Assembly: GCA_030699905.1 (NCBI GenBank) | Contig: JAUYKQ010000022.1 | Coordinates: 1 to 48,347 of the forward strand | Reading direction: 5' to 3' | DNA: 48,347 nt | DNA from: a bacterium | Lineage (GTDB): Bacteria; Patescibacteriota; Minisyncoccia; Phycocordibacterales; GCA-002787175 | In this document: positions 14,130 to 22,241 of the stretch, one piece after another | Layout of the letters: each line of letters starts with the position of its first letter | Position numbering within the stretch: the first letter of the stretch is position 1 | The notes under the pieces: generated by a model | What the model was told of the DNA's origin: nothing | Seen by the model: the letters and a program-made list of their open reading frames with translations, nothing else | Database searches by the model: none | Position numbers and translations under genes: made by a program

Positions 14130-16640
14130 ATGGTTCGTAAAAAAGCTCGCCTTTTCAAAGGTTTTATAAAAAAAGCGGCTATCGTGGCAAGCATGGCTTT
14201 CCTTTTTCTTGCCGGAGCCGGTCTTTTATGGGTTTCCACTTTTAAAATTCCCGATCTTTCCACTTTTGATGAAAGGAAAGTGTCCGAGTCCACCAAAATC
14301 TACGACCGCACGGGAGAAATACTTCTGTACGACGTTCATGAAAACATAAAACGCTCCGTTGTTCCCTACACTGAAATTTCCACTAACATAAAAAACGCCA
14401 CCGTTGCCATAGAAGACGACGAATTTTGGCAACACAAAGGTATAAAACCGGTGGCTTTTTTACGAGCGGTTTTTGTCAACCTGCAAAACAGAGAATTTTC
14501 GCAAGGCGGTTCCACCATCACCCAACAGGTTATAAAAAACGCCCTTTTGACATCTGAAAAGAAAATTTCACGAAAACTGAAAGAGTGGGTTTTGGCTTTA
14601 AAGCTTGAGAGAACTTTTTCAAAGGAACAGATTTTGGCCATCTACTTAAACGAAGTGCCGTACGGAGGCAGTGTTTACGGCATACAAGAAGCCAGTCAGT
14701 CGTTTTTCGGCAAAGACGCCAAAGACCTGACTATAGCGGAATCGGCTTATCTCTCGGCCCTTCCCAACGCCCCCACGTACTACTCCCCCTACGGCAACAA
14801 CCGCGACAAACTGGAACAGAGGAAAAATTTTGTTATACACAGAATGAAAGCAAGCGGTTTTATAAGCGAAGAAGAGTACCAGGAAGCCCTCAAAGAAGAG
14901 GTAGAGTTCAAAGAACAACAGAAAACCGGAATCAAAGCTCCGCATTTCGTCTTTTTTGTAAGAGAGTATCTTGAAAAAAAATACGGCAAAGACGCGGTAC
15001 AAAGCGGAGGATTTAAAGTCATAACCACCCTTGACTACGGTTTACAGGAAAAAGCCCAAGAACTTGTGGCAAGTTTTTTGAAAGATAACAAAGAAAGATG
15101 GGATGCCGAAAATGGCGCCATGGTGTCCATAGACCCGAAAACCGGCCAAATACTGGTCATGGTCGGCTCTCGCGACTATTTTGACACGGAAATAGACGGA
15201 AATTTTAACGTCGCGATAGCGTACCGCCAACCCGGCTCATCTATTAAACCCATCGTTTATGCTTCGGCTTTCTTAAAAGGATACACGCCGGAAACGGTTA
15301 TTTTTGACTTACAGACACAGTTTTCATCTTCTTGCGAACCTCATGACTTTTCAAATGAATACCCGTGCTACAGCCCGAAAAACTTTACAGGCGGTTTTTC
15401 CGGTCCAATTATGATGAAAGACGCCTTGGCCCAGTCCGCCAACGTCCCTTCAGTAAAAGTCCTATATCTTACTGGAGTACAGAACGCGATATACACAGCG
15501 AGAGATTTAGGGATTACTTCTCTTAACGACCCTTCCCGCCTTGGATTATCTTTGGTTTTGGGTGGAGGCGAGGTGTCGCCTCTTGATATGGCATCCGCTT
15601 ATTCGGTGTTCGCAAACGGCGGTAAAAGAAATCCGGCAACCTCTATACTTAGAGTGGAAACGCCGGATGGTAAAATACTGGAAGAATTTAAACAAGACGA
15701 ACGGCAAGTTATTCCCGAACAGATAACTTTGCAAATATCGGCCATTTTAAGCGATTCGCAAGCCAGAGCGCCGGTTTTCGGAAGGGTCAACCAGTACATG
15801 GTTATACCCGGACACGACGTCGCTATAAAAACCGGTACAACAAATGACGTCAGAGACCTGTGGGTCTTGGGGTATACCAAAAACCTTGCCACGGGCCTTT
15901 GGGTGGGCAATAACGATAACCGCCCGATAGGTAAGGCATCAAGCGCGAGCATTCTGCCCCTTTGGCACGCCTATATGACAGAGGCGCTCAAAACAAAAGA
16001 CACTGAAGCGTTTCCCGAACCGTCGCCTTCAAAAACCGAGGACCTAAAACCGATACTTCGCGGTATTTGGAAAGGCGGAGACGTCTACTACATAGACGCT
16101 TACACAGGAGGGTTGGCTACGGAACACACGCCACAAGAGTTGAAACAGGAAAAAGTTCTTACATCAGTCCACTCAATACTTAACTGGATTGACAAGGACA
16201 ACCCGCAAGGCGACTCGCCAACAAATCCCGGAAACGACTCCCAGTACGCAAACTGGGAATATCCGGTTCGGCTTTGGGCTATTCAAAACGGCTACATGGA
16301 CGAAACACCTGATATTATTCCGGGGGCGAGAGACGACATCAGAAACCCTTCAAACATACGCGATGTTTCCATAATCACGCCGATTGCCAATACCCCCCAC
16401 CTTGCAAACGATCGCATAACGGTTTCCATAAACTACGACGGGGTTTACCCTCTGCAAAAATTTGAAGTTTTCATAAACGGGGCGTACATAGGAGAGGCAA
16501 AAAACATCAATCCTCTTTTCAGTTTTACACCAATCAATATTCCAAACATAAGCGGTACAAACATCCTGAAAGTCATTGCTTATGACGAGTTCTTAAACAG
16601 TAAAGAAGCGAGTATTGATTTTACAGTGTCGGGTATTTAA
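14130..16640 (+). CDS. class A penicillin-binding protein (PBP1A-like)
   Basis: An 836-residue bifunctional cell-wall synthase. The membrane anchor is at residues of about 13-38. The GT51 glycosyltransferase carries AIEDDEFWQHKGI and GGSTITQQVIKN, then RTFSKEQILAIYLNEVPYGG. The transpeptidase has the serine motif SIKP (near residue 370), SAN (QSANVPS) and KTGTT (near 566). The C-terminal about 170 residues include an Ig-like module (NDRITVSINYDGVYPLQKFEVFING) that may sit on the cell surface. It polymerises and crosslinks peptidoglycan outside the membrane. It converges on the DciA-like gene, with a palindromic element between them. Confidence 0.95.
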   Translation: MVRKKARLFKGFIKKAAIVASMAFLFLAGAGLLWVSTFKIPDLSTFDERKVSESTKIYDRTGEILLYDVHENIKRSVVPYTEISTNIKNATVAIEDDEFWQHKGIKPVAFLRAVFVNLQNREFSQGGSTITQQVIKNALLTSEKKISRKLKEWVLALKLERTFSKEQILAIYLNEVPYGGSVYGIQEASQSFFGKDAKDLTIAESAYLSALPNAPTYYSPYGNNRDKLEQRKNFVIHRMKASGFISEEEYQEALKEEVEFKEQQKTGIKAPHFVFFVREYLEKKYGKDAVQSGGFKVITTLDYGLQEKAQELVASFLKDNKERWDAENGAMVSIDPKTGQILVMVGSRDYFDTEIDGNFNVAIAYRQPGSSIKPIVYASAFLKGYTPETVIFDLQTQFSSSCEPHDFSNEYPCYSPKNFTGGFSGPIMMKDALAQSANVPSVKVLYLTGVQNAIYTARDLGITSLNDPSRLGLSLVLGGGEVSPLDMASAYSVFANGGKRNPATSILRVETPDGKILEEFKQDERQVIPEQITLQISAILSDSQARAPVFGRVNQYMVIPGHDVAIKTGTTNDVRDLWVLGYTKNLATGLWVGNNDNRPIGKASSASILPLWHAYMTEALKTKDTEAFPEPSPSKTEDLKPILRGIWKGGDVYYIDAYTGGLATEHTPQELKQEKVLTSVHSILNWIDKDNPQGDSPTNPGNDSQYANWEYPVRLWAIQNGYMDETPDIIPGARDDIRNPSNIRDVSIITPIANTPHLANDRITVSINYDGVYPLQKFEVFINGAYIGEAKNINPLFSFTPINIPNISGTNILKVIAYDEFLNSKEASIDFTVSGI

Positions 16641-16644
16641 TAAC

Positions 16645-16784
16645 TGTGAATTACGAAATGTCTTTTTCGGCGAGGTCTTCGTGGCGCACGGAGATTTTTT
16701 ACTAAAAATCTCCTCTCTCCGGCGCCAGTCGCGCCTCCGAAGGCGCCTCTCAAACCTCGCCTCAACAACATTTCGTAATTCAAG
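16645..16784. repeat. Palindromic repeat element, family II copy 1
   Basis: The ends TGAATTACGAAATGT (16647) and its perfect complement (16768-16782) enclose GGCGAGGT/ACCTCGCC, a 10-bp hairpin GGAGATTTTT-TACT-AAAAATCTCC, and a GCGCCT/AGGCGC hairpin. It lies at the convergent junction of the PBP gene and the DciA-like gene, seven bases after the PBP stop. The inverted copy at 44728 differs at about five positions. Confidence 0.9.
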
Positions 16785-16839
16785 GTTAATAACCGTTGAG
16801 CTGCAGCAAAAAGTAATTGCTCACACTCTCACCCAAATT

Positions 16840-17154
16840 TCAAAAAAACTTTTCAATCTTCCTTCCTATTTTTGACTCAATAGCGGCAAACACTTCTTTT
16901 TGACGCATAAAAATTTCACTCTTAAGAGCGGGCCCAGCCATTATTTTTATCCTGCCATTCTCAAAAGAAACGTTTTCCTTTTTCAAAGGACGCTTCACAA
17001 CCTCAAAAACAGCTTCAATAATAGCGGTTTTTGCCGAAACAGCATCTGTTTCGGCGTTTTTAAATTTTTCTAAATAAATAGATATTTGATGCATAGCAAC
17101 AAAAAAGTATCCAGAGTAGAACCAACCCATCAAACTAATCCACTGTCCTACCAC
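16840..17154 (-). CDS. DciA-like (DUF721-type) small protein
   Basis: Up to 104 residues; the core is MHQISIYLEKFKNAETDAVSAKTA.., then VSFENGRIKIMAGPALKSEIFMRQKEVFAAIESKIGRKI. A compact strand-strand-helix pattern with KSEIFMRQKEVFAAIE resembles the DciA/DUF721 family, which helps load the replicative helicase. The position directly after dnaN fits such a role. The first possible start is a GTG overlapping the dnaN stop (17154). The ATG at 17094 gives an 84-residue protein and may be the real start. Identity is inferred from shape and context. Confidence 0.55.
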   Translation of the reverse strand: MVGQWISLMGWFYSGYFFVAMHQISIYLEKFKNAETDAVSAKTAIIEAVFEVVKRPLKKENVSFENGRIKIMAGPALKSEIFMRQKEVFAAIESKIGRKIEKFF

Positions 17155-18272
17155 TATTTATTCATAGGCATCACCAAATAAGTGAATGTGGAGTTATTTT
17201 CACCCCTTATTACAAGAGGTTTACCGGACCCGTTAAAGGAGAGAGAAACGCTATCCGCTTCAATGGAAGCAAGACAGTCCGAAATGTATTTATAGTTAAA
17301 ACTTATATCAACAGCTTCTCCGGTTACCGACGCCTTTAAAGTGTTATAGTTTTCACCTATCTCGTTGTTTTTTGTTTTTATCTCACAGTTTTTCTTTTGA
17401 GGGTCAACTGAAATATTTACTTGGTTGAAATTATCGGAAAACACAGAAGCGATTTTTAGCGAACTTAAAAGGTCTTGTTTTAACACAATGGCTTCTGTTT
17501 TGAATTCTTTTGCCAAAATCTGCTTATAGTCGGGGAACGACCCTTCTATTATCCTTGATGTTAAATAGACATCGGAAAAAACAAAAGAAACCTGATTGGA
17601 ACCTATATGAACCTCAACATCCTCGTTTTTTGCCTCCAAAACTTTTATCATCTCCGGGATGTTTTTAAACGGAACAAGGATGGGTGGAAATTTTTTATCT
17701 TGTTTTCTTTTCACCCTTTTTTCCGCCAACCGAAAAGAGTCAGTCGCCACAAAAACAACCGTCTGACCATCGGGATAAATATATACCGACGAAAGCTCCG
17801 GTTTCATACTGGAAACCGCCGCGCTATACCAAACTGACTTAAAACCCCTGACAATATCCGAAGCCGGCATAGTAAACAAATCTTCCCCCGAAAGTTTTGG
17901 TATTGTTGGAAAATCATCATGGTTTAATGTTTTTATTGAAGTTTTATTTTGCTCCGAAGAAATAGAAACAGCGCCATTTTGTCCATCAAAAGAAACACCG
18001 CCTTCTGTTTGTAAATTTGAAACAAAAGAATACAAAACACTGCCGGGAATGGCCGAAACACCTTCATTTTCAACTTTGGCGGGAAAAGTAACATCTATAC
18101 CCATATCCAAATTTGTCGCTTGCAACGAAACTTTTTTATCATTAGCTTTCAATAAAACACAAGAAAGTATCGGTAACGTAGTGTTTCTTCCTGTCACCCT
18201 TTCAACAAGAAAAAGCGCTTGTTTGAGTTTTTCTTTAACGCAACTGATTTTAAGACCTTGTTGTTCCTTCAT
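17154..18272 (-). CDS. dnaN: DNA polymerase III beta subunit (sliding clamp)
   Basis: A 372-residue clamp with three repeated domains. It begins MKEQQGLKISCVKEKLKQAL; the signature VTGRNTTLPILSCVLLKA matches the first domain. The C-terminus ends YLVMPMN, close to the usual LVMPMR-type end that forms the partner-binding pocket. It tethers polymerase to DNA and recruits repair factors. It is downstream of dnaA on the minus strand, across an origin-like spacer, and the next gene may start at the overlapping GTG. Confidence 0.96.
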   Translation of the reverse strand: MKEQQGLKISCVKEKLKQALFLVERVTGRNTTLPILSCVLLKANDKKVSLQATNLDMGIDVTFPAKVENEGVSAIPGSVLYSFVSNLQTEGGVSFDGQNGAVSISSEQNKTSIKTLNHDDFPTIPKLSGEDLFTMPASDIVRGFKSVWYSAAVSSMKPELSSVYIYPDGQTVVFVATDSFRLAEKRVKRKQDKKFPPILVPFKNIPEMIKVLEAKNEDVEVHIGSNQVSFVFSDVYLTSRIIEGSFPDYKQILAKEFKTEAIVLKQDLLSSLKIASVFSDNFNQVNISVDPQKKNCEIKTKNNEIGENYNTLKASVTGEAVDISFNYKYISDCLASIEADSVSLSFNGSGKPLVIRGENNSTFTYLVMPMNK

Positions 18273-18517
18273 TTTAGTATATTTTATATTTAAAGAGATT
18301 ATTACTACTACTAAGGGTGTGGATATGGGGATGTTATGGGTTTGGTGCTTTAAAATAAAGTGTTTTTAATGTTTTTAACTGTGGATTACTTTTGTGTTGA
18401 GTGGGATTGTTTGGGGTTAAGTAAAAAATTTAAATGTTACCTGTGGAAAACTTTAAAGTTTTTAGCGGGTTATCCAGTGGATATAAGAAGGTTTTCAACA
18501 GGTAATCAACAGGTTTT
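18273..18517. other. candidate replication origin (oriC) between dnaA and dnaN
   Basis: This 245-bp AT-rich spacer holds several DnaA-box-like 9-mers: TGTGGATAT (18318-18326), TGTGGATTA (18380-18388), TGTGGAAAA (18442-18450) and TTATCCAGT (18470-18478). Long A/T runs lie between them and TTTTCAAC-type motifs near 18491-18520. Next to the dnaN-proximal box is a DnaA-trio-like tract. The position between dnaA and dnaN and the order box, GC tract, trios towards dnaN match the unwinding module known from Bacillus subtilis. Confidence 0.7.
18299..18326 (-). promoter_or_regulatory. DnaA box, GC tract and DnaA-trios (origin unwinding module)
   Basis: The minus strand reads ATATCCACA (18326-18318), CCC, then TTAGTAGTAGTAATAA (18314-18299). 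Repeats of TAG/TAA triplets directly after a box and a short GC tract are the arrangement that lets DnaA melt DNA in the basal origin unwinding system. Confidence 0.65.
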
Positions 18518-19870
18518 TCAACTTATCATGGATTTTATTTGAGTGATCTCCCCTGCTAATATGGAATCGGTTTTCAATTCATTTTTTATTTTTTCACAAG
18601 AATGTATGACGGTGGTGTGGTCGCGACCTCCAAGTTTTTGGCCTATAAGGGGGAAAGAAACATTACACTCTTCTCTTAAAATATACATAGCCAGTTGTCT
18701 TGGCTTCACTATTTCCTTTCGTCTGGTTTTTTCATATATGCTCTGTTCCTCTATGTTATAAAAGTCGGCTATTATTTTTATAACATCTTTTATTGCCACC
18801 GCCTTTTTTGGCTGGTCATTATTTTTTACAAGGCCTTTTATTTCATTTATGTTAAGTTCCCTGCCTTTTAAATGCGTTTGGCATATTATTCCGTTCACGA
18901 GACCTTCCAATTCCCTCACACTGCCCCCCGTGGTTACCGCTATAAATTCAAGGGCATCATCGGACATCAAAACGTCATGTTGAGAGAACTTGGTCCTTAG
19001 TATTGCGAGGCGAGATTCGTGGTCGGGGGCGGGTATATCCACTATCATTCCGGCGGCAAAACGTGTCTTTAATCGGTCTTCAAGGTTTGGAATAAAGTTC
19101 GGATGTTTATCGGATGAAAATATGATTTGTTTGTTGTTTTCGTAAAGGCCGTTGAAAAGGTGGAAAAGCTCCTCTTGGCTTTTTTCTTTATTAGCCACGA
19201 ATTGAATGTCGTCCATTATCAAAACGTCGTATTTCCGATAATTTTCTTTGAATTGGTTTATTCTGTTTGATTGGATGGCGTTTACAAGCTCGGTTACGAA
19301 ACGCTCCGAGTTTATGTAATAAACCTTTTTTTCCGGAAAATTCTTCTTTATTTGGTTGCCGATTGCTTGTATAAGGTGTGTTTTGCCGTGCCCTGTGTTT
19401 CCATGGACAAAAAGAGGGTTGTATACACTTCCCGGCCTTTTTACTATTGCTTGGGAGGCGGCATGGGCCAGCTCATTAAAAGGTCCGACTACGAAGGCTT
19501 CAAAAGTGTAGCGCGGGTTTAAATTACTGTCTTTGTTTATACGGTTTTCTTCGAGTGGCAGTTCTGTATTGGAGTTTATGGGTTGGCTACCTAACGGATT
19601 ACGATTCTCTGTTTTCCGTTGATCGTTTTTCGCGACTATATACTCCAAAGAGCGGACATTTTCAGAAAGGTTACGCAGTGATTTCAGGATAAATTTATGA
19701 TACTTGTCCTGAAGCCACGTACGCACGAATGGGTTGGGAACAGCCAAATGTACCGTTCCACCCTCTTGTTTGAGGACGTAAGTGTCTTTAAACCATGTGC
19801 TGAAATTGGCCTTTGAAACAGAAAGTTCAATATCAACAAGCGCGCTGTCCCAGAGTTGTTTGTTGTCCAT
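18518..19870 (-). CDS. dnaA: chromosomal replication initiator DnaA
   Basis: A 450-residue AAA+ initiator. Domain I (LWDSALVDIELSVSKANFSTWFKDT) is followed by a linker, then RYTFEAFVVGPFNELAHAA. Walker A is GNTGHGKTH (residues 157-165; the usual form is GxxGLGKTH, so one position is unusual). Walker B is LIMDDIQF (near 217-224). Domain IV ends with GGRDHTTVIHSCEKI, the DnaA-box-binding signature. It should bind the boxes downstream at 18318-18478 and the strict box upstream at 20048. It is divergent from rpmH, as in many bacterial origins. Confidence 0.97.
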   Translation of the reverse strand: MDNKQLWDSALVDIELSVSKANFSTWFKDTYVLKQEGGTVHLAVPNPFVRTWLQDKYHKFILKSLRNLSENVRSLEYIVAKNDQRKTENRNPLGSQPINSNTELPLEENRINKDSNLNPRYTFEAFVVGPFNELAHAASQAIVKRPGSVYNPLFVHGNTGHGKTHLIQAIGNQIKKNFPEKKVYYINSERFVTELVNAIQSNRINQFKENYRKYDVLIMDDIQFVANKEKSQEELFHLFNGLYENNKQIIFSSDKHPNFIPNLEDRLKTRFAAGMIVDIPAPDHESRLAILRTKFSQHDVLMSDDALEFIAVTTGGSVRELEGLVNGIICQTHLKGRELNINEIKGLVKNNDQPKKAVAIKDVIKIIADFYNIEEQSIYEKTRRKEIVKPRQLAMYILREECNVSFPLIGQKLGGRDHTTVIHSCEKIKNELKTDSILAGEITQIKSMIS

Positions 19871-20173
19871 ATATAATCAAACTAATAACTTATAACCCGA
19901 GACCGAATCGCAAAAAGTTAGAAAGATGCTTGCAAAGAGAGTGAAGATTGTTTAGTTACAGAAGTTAAGTCATCACAGTATACTCCTTTGAGCGTAAATT
20001 AAAACTTGTGAAAAACATCCGTTTATGTTAATAATATGTGTATTAATTGTGGATAACCGAAACGCGTAGCTTGTAACGTGTAATACCATAATCTAAAACG
20101 TGTAACTTGTAACGTGTAACGCCGGGAAAGAAATACTCTGACGCTACACGCTACACGCTACACGCTACACACC
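19871..20173. other. dnaA-rpmH divergent intergenic region with strict DnaA box
   Basis: This 303-bp region has no ORF. It contains an exact DnaA box (TGTGGATAA at 20048-20056, inside an AT-rich stretch), which may serve autoregulation of dnaA or the origin. From about 20062 it is filled with heptanucleotide units. Confidence 0.7.
20062..20170. repeat. Heptanucleotide array upstream of rpmH
   Basis: Units of the GTGTAAC family (AGCTTGTAACGTGTAA.., ACTTGTAACGTGTAACG) are followed by CTACACG repeated about four times, ending three bases before the rpmH ATG. The two halves are roughly inverse complements of one another. Confidence 0.8.
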
Positions 20174-20320
20174 ATGTCATTTACTTACAAACCAAAAAAG
20201 AGAAAAAGAGCCAAAACACACGGGTTTTTAGTTCGCTCAAAAACCAAATCAGGCAGAAATATTCTTAAAAGGAGAATGAGAAAAGGCAGAAAAAATCTCT
20301 CCGTAAGCTCTCACCGCTAA
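20174..20320 (+). CDS. rpmH: 50S ribosomal protein L34 (bL34)
   Basis: A 48-residue, very basic protein. [20 protein letters not shown] followed by [17 protein letters not shown] is the bL34 pattern. It is part of the large ribosomal subunit. Gene order rpmH-rnpA-yidC-jag next to dnaA is a widely conserved origin cluster and confirms the call. A heptanucleotide array lies immediately upstream of the start. Confidence 0.96.
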   Translation: MSFTYKPKKRKRAKTHGFLVRSKTKSGRNILKRRMRKGRKNLSVSSHR

Positions 20321-20390
20321 AGTCAACACTCCTAATGGGGGCGTAAACTCCAATAGCTCGTAATTTAAGGTAGGTTCTTAAGGACTCCCA

Positions 20391-20732
20391 ATGTTACCAA
20401 AATCCAAACGCGTTTCCACGGCTTTGTTTAATCAAGTTTTGCGTTCCGGATTTAGATTTGACTCGGTTTTTCTAACCTTTCGCCTGCTGAAACTTGAAAA
20501 TGATAAAGAAAAAAGGTTTACCGTGGCCGTTCCAAAACGACTGGCTTCCAAAGCTGTCTATAGAAATAAAATAAAAAGAAAAGCGATGGCGGTTTTAAGA
20601 GTCGTTTTTCCCGTCATAAAGTCCGGATTCGCGGGGATTTTTTTTCTTAAACGCGATATTTCAGACCTTCAACGCGATGATTTGGAGGGAGAAATGAAAA
20701 ATTTGCTTGGAAAAGCGCGTATTCTGATTTGA
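20391..20732 (+). CDS. rnpA: ribonuclease P protein component
   Basis: A 113-residue basic protein that assists the RNase P RNA in removing tRNA 5' leaders. It begins MLPKSKRVSTALFNQVLRSG. The family signature FTVAVPKRLASKAVYRNKIKRKA includes the RNR-type helix (RNKIKRKA). It sits between rpmH and yidC. The RNA subunit gene was not found in the window. Confidence 0.95.
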   Translation: MLPKSKRVSTALFNQVLRSGFRFDSVFLTFRLLKLENDKEKRFTVAVPKRLASKAVYRNKIKRKAMAVLRVVFPVIKSGFAGIFFLKRDISDLQRDDLEGEMKNLLGKARILI

Positions 20733-20757
20733 AAAGAGACGAAAAATAAGCTACAAT
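20729..20757 (+). promoter_or_regulatory. Promoter of yidC (leaderless type)
   Basis: TTGAAA (20729-20734), a 17-bp spacer and TACAAT (20752-20757) are followed by six bases and the yidC ATG at 20764. It overlaps the rnpA stop. This is the clearest of the leaderless-type promoters. Confidence 0.65.
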
Positions 20758-20763
20758 AGCCGG

Positions 20764-21567
20764 ATGAAAGCTTTTTTTGTCGCGGCGGTATACGGGCCCC
20801 TTTATAACGGACTGGTTCTACTTATAAGTATTTTACCCGGTGGAAACGCCGGTTTTGCGGTTATAATCTTTACTTTGATAATAAAATTGGCGCTGTTCCC
20901 TCTTTCCACAAAAGCCACCAGAACACAGCTAAAAATGCGGGAAATGGAAAGCGGAATGAATGTAATAAAGGAAAAATATAAAAACAACAAAGAAGAGCAA
21001 GCTCGCGCCATAATGTCTTTTTATAAAGAAAATGGCATAAACCCTTTTTCAGGACTTCTTTTGGTTTTAATACAGATTCCAATTCTCCTTTCTCTGTACT
21101 TCATGTTTTTTAGAGGTCTGCCGGTTCTTCAGGAGCACCTTCTGTACTCTTTTGTGCCGGTGTCGGAAGTCGGAATGCATTTTTTGGGTATTTTTGACTT
21201 GAGCCAGTCCAGTTTTATATTGGCGTTTTTGGCGGCTCTAACTCAATATTTCCAAATACGGCTTGCAATGCCTTTGCCGTCTCAAAACGGCTCTGCCAAA
21301 GGCGACTTCAAACAGGACTTGGCAAAAAGTTTGAATTCGCAGATGAGAATAATGATGCCGATTTTGATTTTTGTGATACTGTATCCGTTTCCGCCGTTTT
21401 CGCGTATATTTCCCACCATACCTTCTGTCATAGCTCTATACTGGATAACAAGCAACCTTTTTGCAATTGGACAGGAGCTGTATATGAGGAACAAGGTTAA
21501 GGCGGAAAAACAGCAAAAAGATTCGCAACAGAAAATTAGTGGTAAAGTGGCGTATGGAGGAAAATAA
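20764..21567 (+). CDS. yidC: membrane protein insertase YidC/Oxa1
   Basis: A 267-residue insertase of the short, Gram-positive-like type without a periplasmic beta domain. Hydrophobic segments appear near residues 3-25, 28-45, 97-118, 143-163, 192-212 and 217-238. The cytoplasmic loop MREMESGMNVIKEKYKNNKEEQARAIMSFYKENGINP is the family hallmark. It inserts membrane proteins alone or with Sec. Its stop overlaps the region that carries the ribosome site of jag. Confidence 0.95.
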   Translation: MKAFFVAAVYGPLYNGLVLLISILPGGNAGFAVIIFTLIIKLALFPLSTKATRTQLKMREMESGMNVIKEKYKNNKEEQARAIMSFYKENGINPFSGLLLVLIQIPILLSLYFMFFRGLPVLQEHLLYSFVPVSEVGMHFLGIFDLSQSSFILAFLAALTQYFQIRLAMPLPSQNGSAKGDFKQDLAKSLNSQMRIMMPILIFVILYPFPPFSRIFPTIPSVIALYWITSNLFAIGQELYMRNKVKAEKQQKDSQQKISGKVAYGGK

Positions 21568-21571
21568 ATTT

Positions 21572-22057
21572 ATGGAACAGGAAAAGATTAAAAGTATAAT
21601 ATCCGACATTTTAGAGCGCATGGATATCAATCATGAGCCCATAGAAGTCCGCACTGACGAAACAGGAAGGATGATGTGTTTTATTGTTAAAACGGATGAC
21701 TCAGGGCTTCTTATAGGGAATGGAGGAGGCACTTTAAACGCTTTTAATCTTATTTTGAAAAAAATAGCGGCTAAAAATATACATGGAGACGAAAACTATG
21801 AAGAGGCAACCAAGTTTTACGTTGACATAAACAACTATCAAGAAAAGCTTTTGGCCGAGCTAAAAACCAGAGCCGGCATAATGGCCGAACGAGCGCGTTC
21901 TTTTGGCGTTGATGTACCACTGCCTCCCATGTCTTCTTACGAGAGAATGCTTATTCACACTATGTTTCAGGGCGTCGGTGATTTAAAGACGGAGTCGGAG
22001 GGTGTGGGAAGAGAAAGAAGGATTGTGATCAAATATGTGGGCAAAACAAGCGCGTAA
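21572..22057 (+). CDS. jag: RNA-binding protein Jag/KhpB (KH and R3H domains)
   Basis: 161 residues from the ATG at 21572, chosen because GGAGG lies 11 bases upstream; earlier in-frame starts at 21539 and 21554 overlap yidC further. A KH-type domain (GLLIGNGGGTLNAFNLILKKI) is followed by an R3H domain (RAGIMAERARSFGVDVPLPPMSSYERMLIHTM, ending GVGRERRIVIKY). Members bind many RNAs and influence cell-wall growth. The usual N-terminal Jag-N domain is absent. The stop codon lies inside a copy of the end sequence of the palindromic elements. Confidence 0.92.
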   Translation: MEQEKIKSIISDILERMDINHEPIEVRTDETGRMMCFIVKTDDSGLLIGNGGGTLNAFNLILKKIAAKNIHGDENYEEATKFYVDINNYQEKLLAELKTRAGIMAERARSFGVDVPLPPMSSYERMLIHTMFQGVGDLKTESEGVGRERRIVIKYVGKTSA

Positions 22058-22068
22058 TTCAAAGTCAT

Positions 22069-22207
22069 TGTGAATTACTAAACATCCGCTTTACCCCTCC
22101 CCCCAGGGAAAACTCCCAAAAAAGTGACTAAGACCGGGCAAGCGCCCTTGGAGCGGTCACTTTTTTGGGAGTTTTCCCTGGGGGGTCGCTGTATTTCGTA
22201 ATTCAAC
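22069..22207. repeat. Palindromic repeat element, family III copy 1
   Basis: The ends TGAATTAC.. and ..GTAATTCA enclose a perfect stem of about 26 bp (CCAGGGAAAACTCCCAAAAA.. with its complement) and a central GGGC/GCCC hairpin. It lies at the convergent junction of jag and the propeller gene. A related inverted copy is at 42457; the core from CAAAAAAGTGAC to ACTTTTTTGGGAG is almost identical. Confidence 0.9.
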
Positions 22208-22241
22208 AAAAGTCAATAACCAATTGAGTCAGAAAAAAACG

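Noticed and set aside
20062-20170. DnaA-box cluster in the dnaA-rpmH spacer
   Set aside because: The repeated units are GTGTAAC/CTACACG heptamers, not DnaA boxes; only one true box (20048) is present.
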